Assembly (NCBI GenBank): GCA_004195335.1
Contig: SDWK01000995.1
Span: forward strand, 1-8,780
Source of the DNA: Shewanella sp.
Lineage (GTDB): Bacteria; Pseudomonadota; Gammaproteobacteria; Enterobacterales; Shewanellaceae
Reading direction: 5' to 3'
Length of the DNA: 8,780 bases
Each line of letters begins with the position of its first letter. The first letter of the stretch is position 1. Both the position numbers and the translations under genes were made by a program. The notes beneath the pieces are model-generated. The model was not told the origin of the DNA and ran no database searches. It saw only the letters and a list, made by a program, of their open reading frames with translations. Below, one piece after another: positions 7,000 through 8,780 of the stretch.

Positions 7000-7024
7000 A
7001 AGTGCAGCAACAAGGATAGAGGTT

Positions 7025-8053
7025 ATGATAAAAGTTTTGATCGTTGATGACTCTCCACTCGTTAGGCAACTACTGACTCACTTGCTTAGTGACACTCCCG
7101 ATATTACCGTCGTTGGCGCCGCCGAAGATCCCTATGAAGCCAGAGCTCTGATAAAAAAGTTTAACCCGGATGTACTGACCCTGGATATTGAGATGCCTAA
7201 AATGGATGGCATAGCCTTCCTACGCAATCTTATGAAGCTCAGACCCATGCCCGTTGTCATGATCTCTACTCTCACCGAAAAAGGGGCGGCTGTAACACTA
7301 GAAGCACTATCCATAGGGGCCGTTGACTTCATCTCTAAGCCTAAGTCAGATCTGACCAATAAACTGATGGAATATCGAGATGAGCTGATTGAAAAGGTAC
7401 GCTTCGCAGCTAAGAGCAAAGTCCGTCCAACCTCCCCGATCCCGAAGCCTCAGTTAAACACCTCACCGATAAGATGTTCACAGAACCAGCTAATTTCGAT
7501 TGGAGCTTCGACCGGAGGTACCGAAGCCATTCAGCGTTTAATCTGTCAGCTTCCCTCAGATTGTCCTCCCATCGTTATTGCACAGCATATCCCGGCCGCG
7601 TTTAGTGCTTCATTTGCAAAGCGACTAGATAGTCATGCCAGCATGAGGGTGATAGAAGCTCAGGGCGGAGAGCTATTGAAATCAGGAACGGCCTACATTG
7701 CACCGGGGAATGCTCACCTCATCATAGAGAGAAGGGGAGGACTACTTTATACCAAGCTGTTAGATACTGAACCGGTTAACAGGCATAAGCCCTCTGTCGA
7801 TGTGTTATTTGATAGTGTTGCCCAAACTGCCGGGAAATCTGCATTGGGAGTGATCTTGACGGGTATGGGAAAGGATGGAGCCAAAGGTTTGCTGAATATG
7901 AAAAGATGTGGCGCTTACACTCTGGCACAAGATGAAGCCAGTTCGGTGGTTTGGGGAATGCCCGGGGCAGCGGTAGAACTGAATGCCAATTGTGAAGAAT
8001 TACATATAGATAGGATCCCGGAAAAGCTCCTATCATTAATGAAAAATGCCTGA
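7025..8053 (+). CDS. cheB: Chemotaxis protein-glutamate methylesterase/deamidase CheB
   Basis: A 342-residue two-domain response regulator that removes receptor methyl groups and deamidates glutamines when phosphorylated by CheA. The receiver (about 1-108) has Asp8/Asp9, phosphoacceptor Asp54 in LDIEMP, and Lys105 in SKP. A linker of about 30 residues (125-155) leads to the methylesterase domain (156-340). The catalytic triad is visible: Ser162 in GASTGGTEA, His188 in AQHIP and Asp284 in GMGKDGAKG, each two residues before the Salmonella CheB positions (164, 190, 286). RHKPSVD (253-259) is also typical. AAGGA (7012-7016) lies 8 bases before the ATG. The 102-bp gap before it is the longest in the operon. 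It is the last gene and ends 47 bp from a convergent gene. Confidence 0.95.
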   Translation: MIKVLIVDDSPLVRQLLTHLLSDTPDITVVGAAEDPYEARALIKKFNPDVLTLDIEMPKMDGIAFLRNLMKLRPMPVVMISTLTEKGAAVTLEALSIGAVDFISKPKSDLTNKLMEYRDELIEKVRFAAKSKVRPTSPIPKPQLNTSPIRCSQNQLISIGASTGGTEAIQRLICQLPSDCPPIVIAQHIPAAFSASFAKRLDSHASMRVIEAQGGELLKSGTAYIAPGNAHLIIERRGGLLYTKLLDTEPVNRHKPSVDVLFDSVAQTAGKSALGVILTGMGKDGAKGLLNMKRCGAYTLAQDEASSVVWGMPGAAVELNANCEELHIDRIPEKLLSLMKNA

Positions 8054-8100
8054 CAAGCATACATGTCGAATGTCATCTACGATTGGCAGGCTTTCACTTA

Positions 8101-8780
8101 TTATTCCTTGATCCATGTTCCATCATCTTTCGGTCTCACCCAAGGTTGTGAGAACCAGTAGTAACCCGATGCGCTCTTACTCGGCGCAGTACAGTTATAC
8201 CTGGATCGTCCTGGAGGTAACTCAAATTCGGCGCGAATACTAAATTCGTTCGCACTCAACCATAGTGGCTTTTTGGCCCCTTGCCCCTGTATGAAGCACA
8301 TCATTTGATGCGGATAGATATCTGACATATCTAAGGTGACTCTTAACTCAGGTCGCCAGTTCCCTTTTTCCAACTCTGGGTCACTATTCACTTGCGATAA
8401 GACCGGCATATTCAAACTATGCAGCTTCACCTTTAAACTCGACAGTTCGGCATAAACGCCCGCAACCGGAAATCTTGGAATAGCCGTTAGAGGGGAATGG
8501 GGGCCTGCAGCACCGGACTGCTGTCCCAACCCGACAAATCCATGTTGACTCAACATCGATTCTATCGCTTGATTATACTCGCCATAGGGGTATGCCAACA
8601 TCTTATGGCTTTGGCCCGTAGCCTTCTGTATCTCATCCTCTGTATTAAGAATATTCTCTTCAATACGCGCCAGCCACTGAACATTCGACTCACCTTCGAG
8701 CTTACGTATCAGATGCTCATGTCCCCAACTATGGTTCGCTATCTCAGCCCCTTCACGGGAGAGAGCGATAAGGTCATCCC
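8101..8780 (-). CDS. Polysaccharide deacetylase (NodB-like), C-terminal part, runs off the window
   Basis: The - strand frame stays open from the right edge to the TAA at 8101-8103 (225 codons plus stop). The start and first catalytic motif lie outside the window. An internal ATG at 8601 is not the start, because NodB motifs continue upstream of it. EIANHSWGHEHL (complement of about 8710-8745) carries the metal-binding H-S-x-x-H type motif, and LAYPYGEYN (about 8570-8598) fits the NodB motif 3 region. The following roughly 130-residue tail has two cysteines (MMCF, YNCT) and ends WIKE; I do not recognise it as a named domain. These enzymes remove acetyl groups from glycans and are usually exported, but the N-terminus is missing. 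The convergent orientation suggests no functional link to the chemosensory genes. Confidence 0.87.
   Translation of the reverse strand, partial: DDLIALSREGAEIANHSWGHEHLIRKLEGESNVQWLARIEENILNTEDEIQKATGQSHKMLAYPYGEYNQAIESMLSQHGFVGLGQQSGAAGPHSPLTAIPRFPVAGVYAELSSLKVKLHSLNMPVLSQVNSDPELEKGNWRPELRVTLDMSDIYPHQMMCFIQGQGAKKPLWLSANEFSIRAEFELPPGRSRYNCTAPSKSASGYYWFSQPWVRPKDDGTWIKE

Noticed and set aside
6923..7024. Promoter for cheB in the cheR-cheB gap
   Set aside because: TTGACC (6994-6999) resembles a -35 box, but no -10 box lies at 16-18 bp. The nearest TATGAT (7024-7029) is too far away and overlaps the cheB start codon.
8054..8100. Bidirectional terminator between cheB and the deacetylase gene
   Set aside because: Only weak, mutually exclusive pairings (TGACA/TGTCA, GCCTG/CAGGC) with long loops and no clear U-tract. 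Not enough to call.

Overview
The window carries a complete-looking chemosensory operon on the + strand: STAS protein, cheY, cheA, cheW, a chemoreceptor (MCP), cheR and cheB. At the right edge is the C-terminal part of a polysaccharide deacetylase gene on the - strand. Base composition is moderate and the protein style is gammaproteobacterial. My best guess is Shewanella or a close marine relative (Alteromonadales/Vibrionales), but no rRNA or other phylogenetic marker is present, so this is inference. Bases 1-19 match the Tn5 mosaic end used in Nextera sequencing adaptors. They are very probably untrimmed adaptor at a contig end, so the native promoter of the operon is not visible.

Layout: STAS (55-351) overlaps cheY (348-710) by four bases. 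After 45 bp comes cheA (756-2819). A 52-bp spacer that can form a small hairpin precedes cheW (2872-3423). The receptor follows (3447-6038), then cheR (6080-6922, start revised downstream), a 102-bp gap, and cheB (7025-8053). A 47-bp convergent gap separates cheB from the deacetylase (8101 to beyond 8780, - strand). No stretch over 300 bp lacks a gene, and I saw no rRNA, tRNA, CRISPR array or insertion sequence.

How the genes work together: the receptor should form arrays with CheW and CheA. CheA autophosphorylates on His48 and passes phosphate to CheY (Asp52) and to the CheB receiver (Asp54). CheR and CheB set receptor methylation. There is no cheZ, cheC or cheD in the window. From memory, the order cheY-cheA-cheW-receptor-cheR-(cheD)-cheB is that of Pseudomonas aeruginosa Che2, whose receptor Aer2 is a PAS-haem oxygen sensor with a C-terminal CheR-binding pentapeptide, and of Vibrio cholerae cluster III.

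The most interesting feature is the receptor. It has an N-terminal membrane hairpin with almost no periplasmic part, three tandem PAS domains on a 130-residue period, two HAMP-like modules, a signalling hairpin and a C-terminal EWNEF tether. Each PAS keeps a His and a Trp at the spacing I recall for the haem ligand and oxygen-stabilising Trp of Aer2. It is therefore a candidate three-haem intracellular gas sensor. This belongs to a known family; the triple array, the membrane anchor and the missing cheD are what merit checking.
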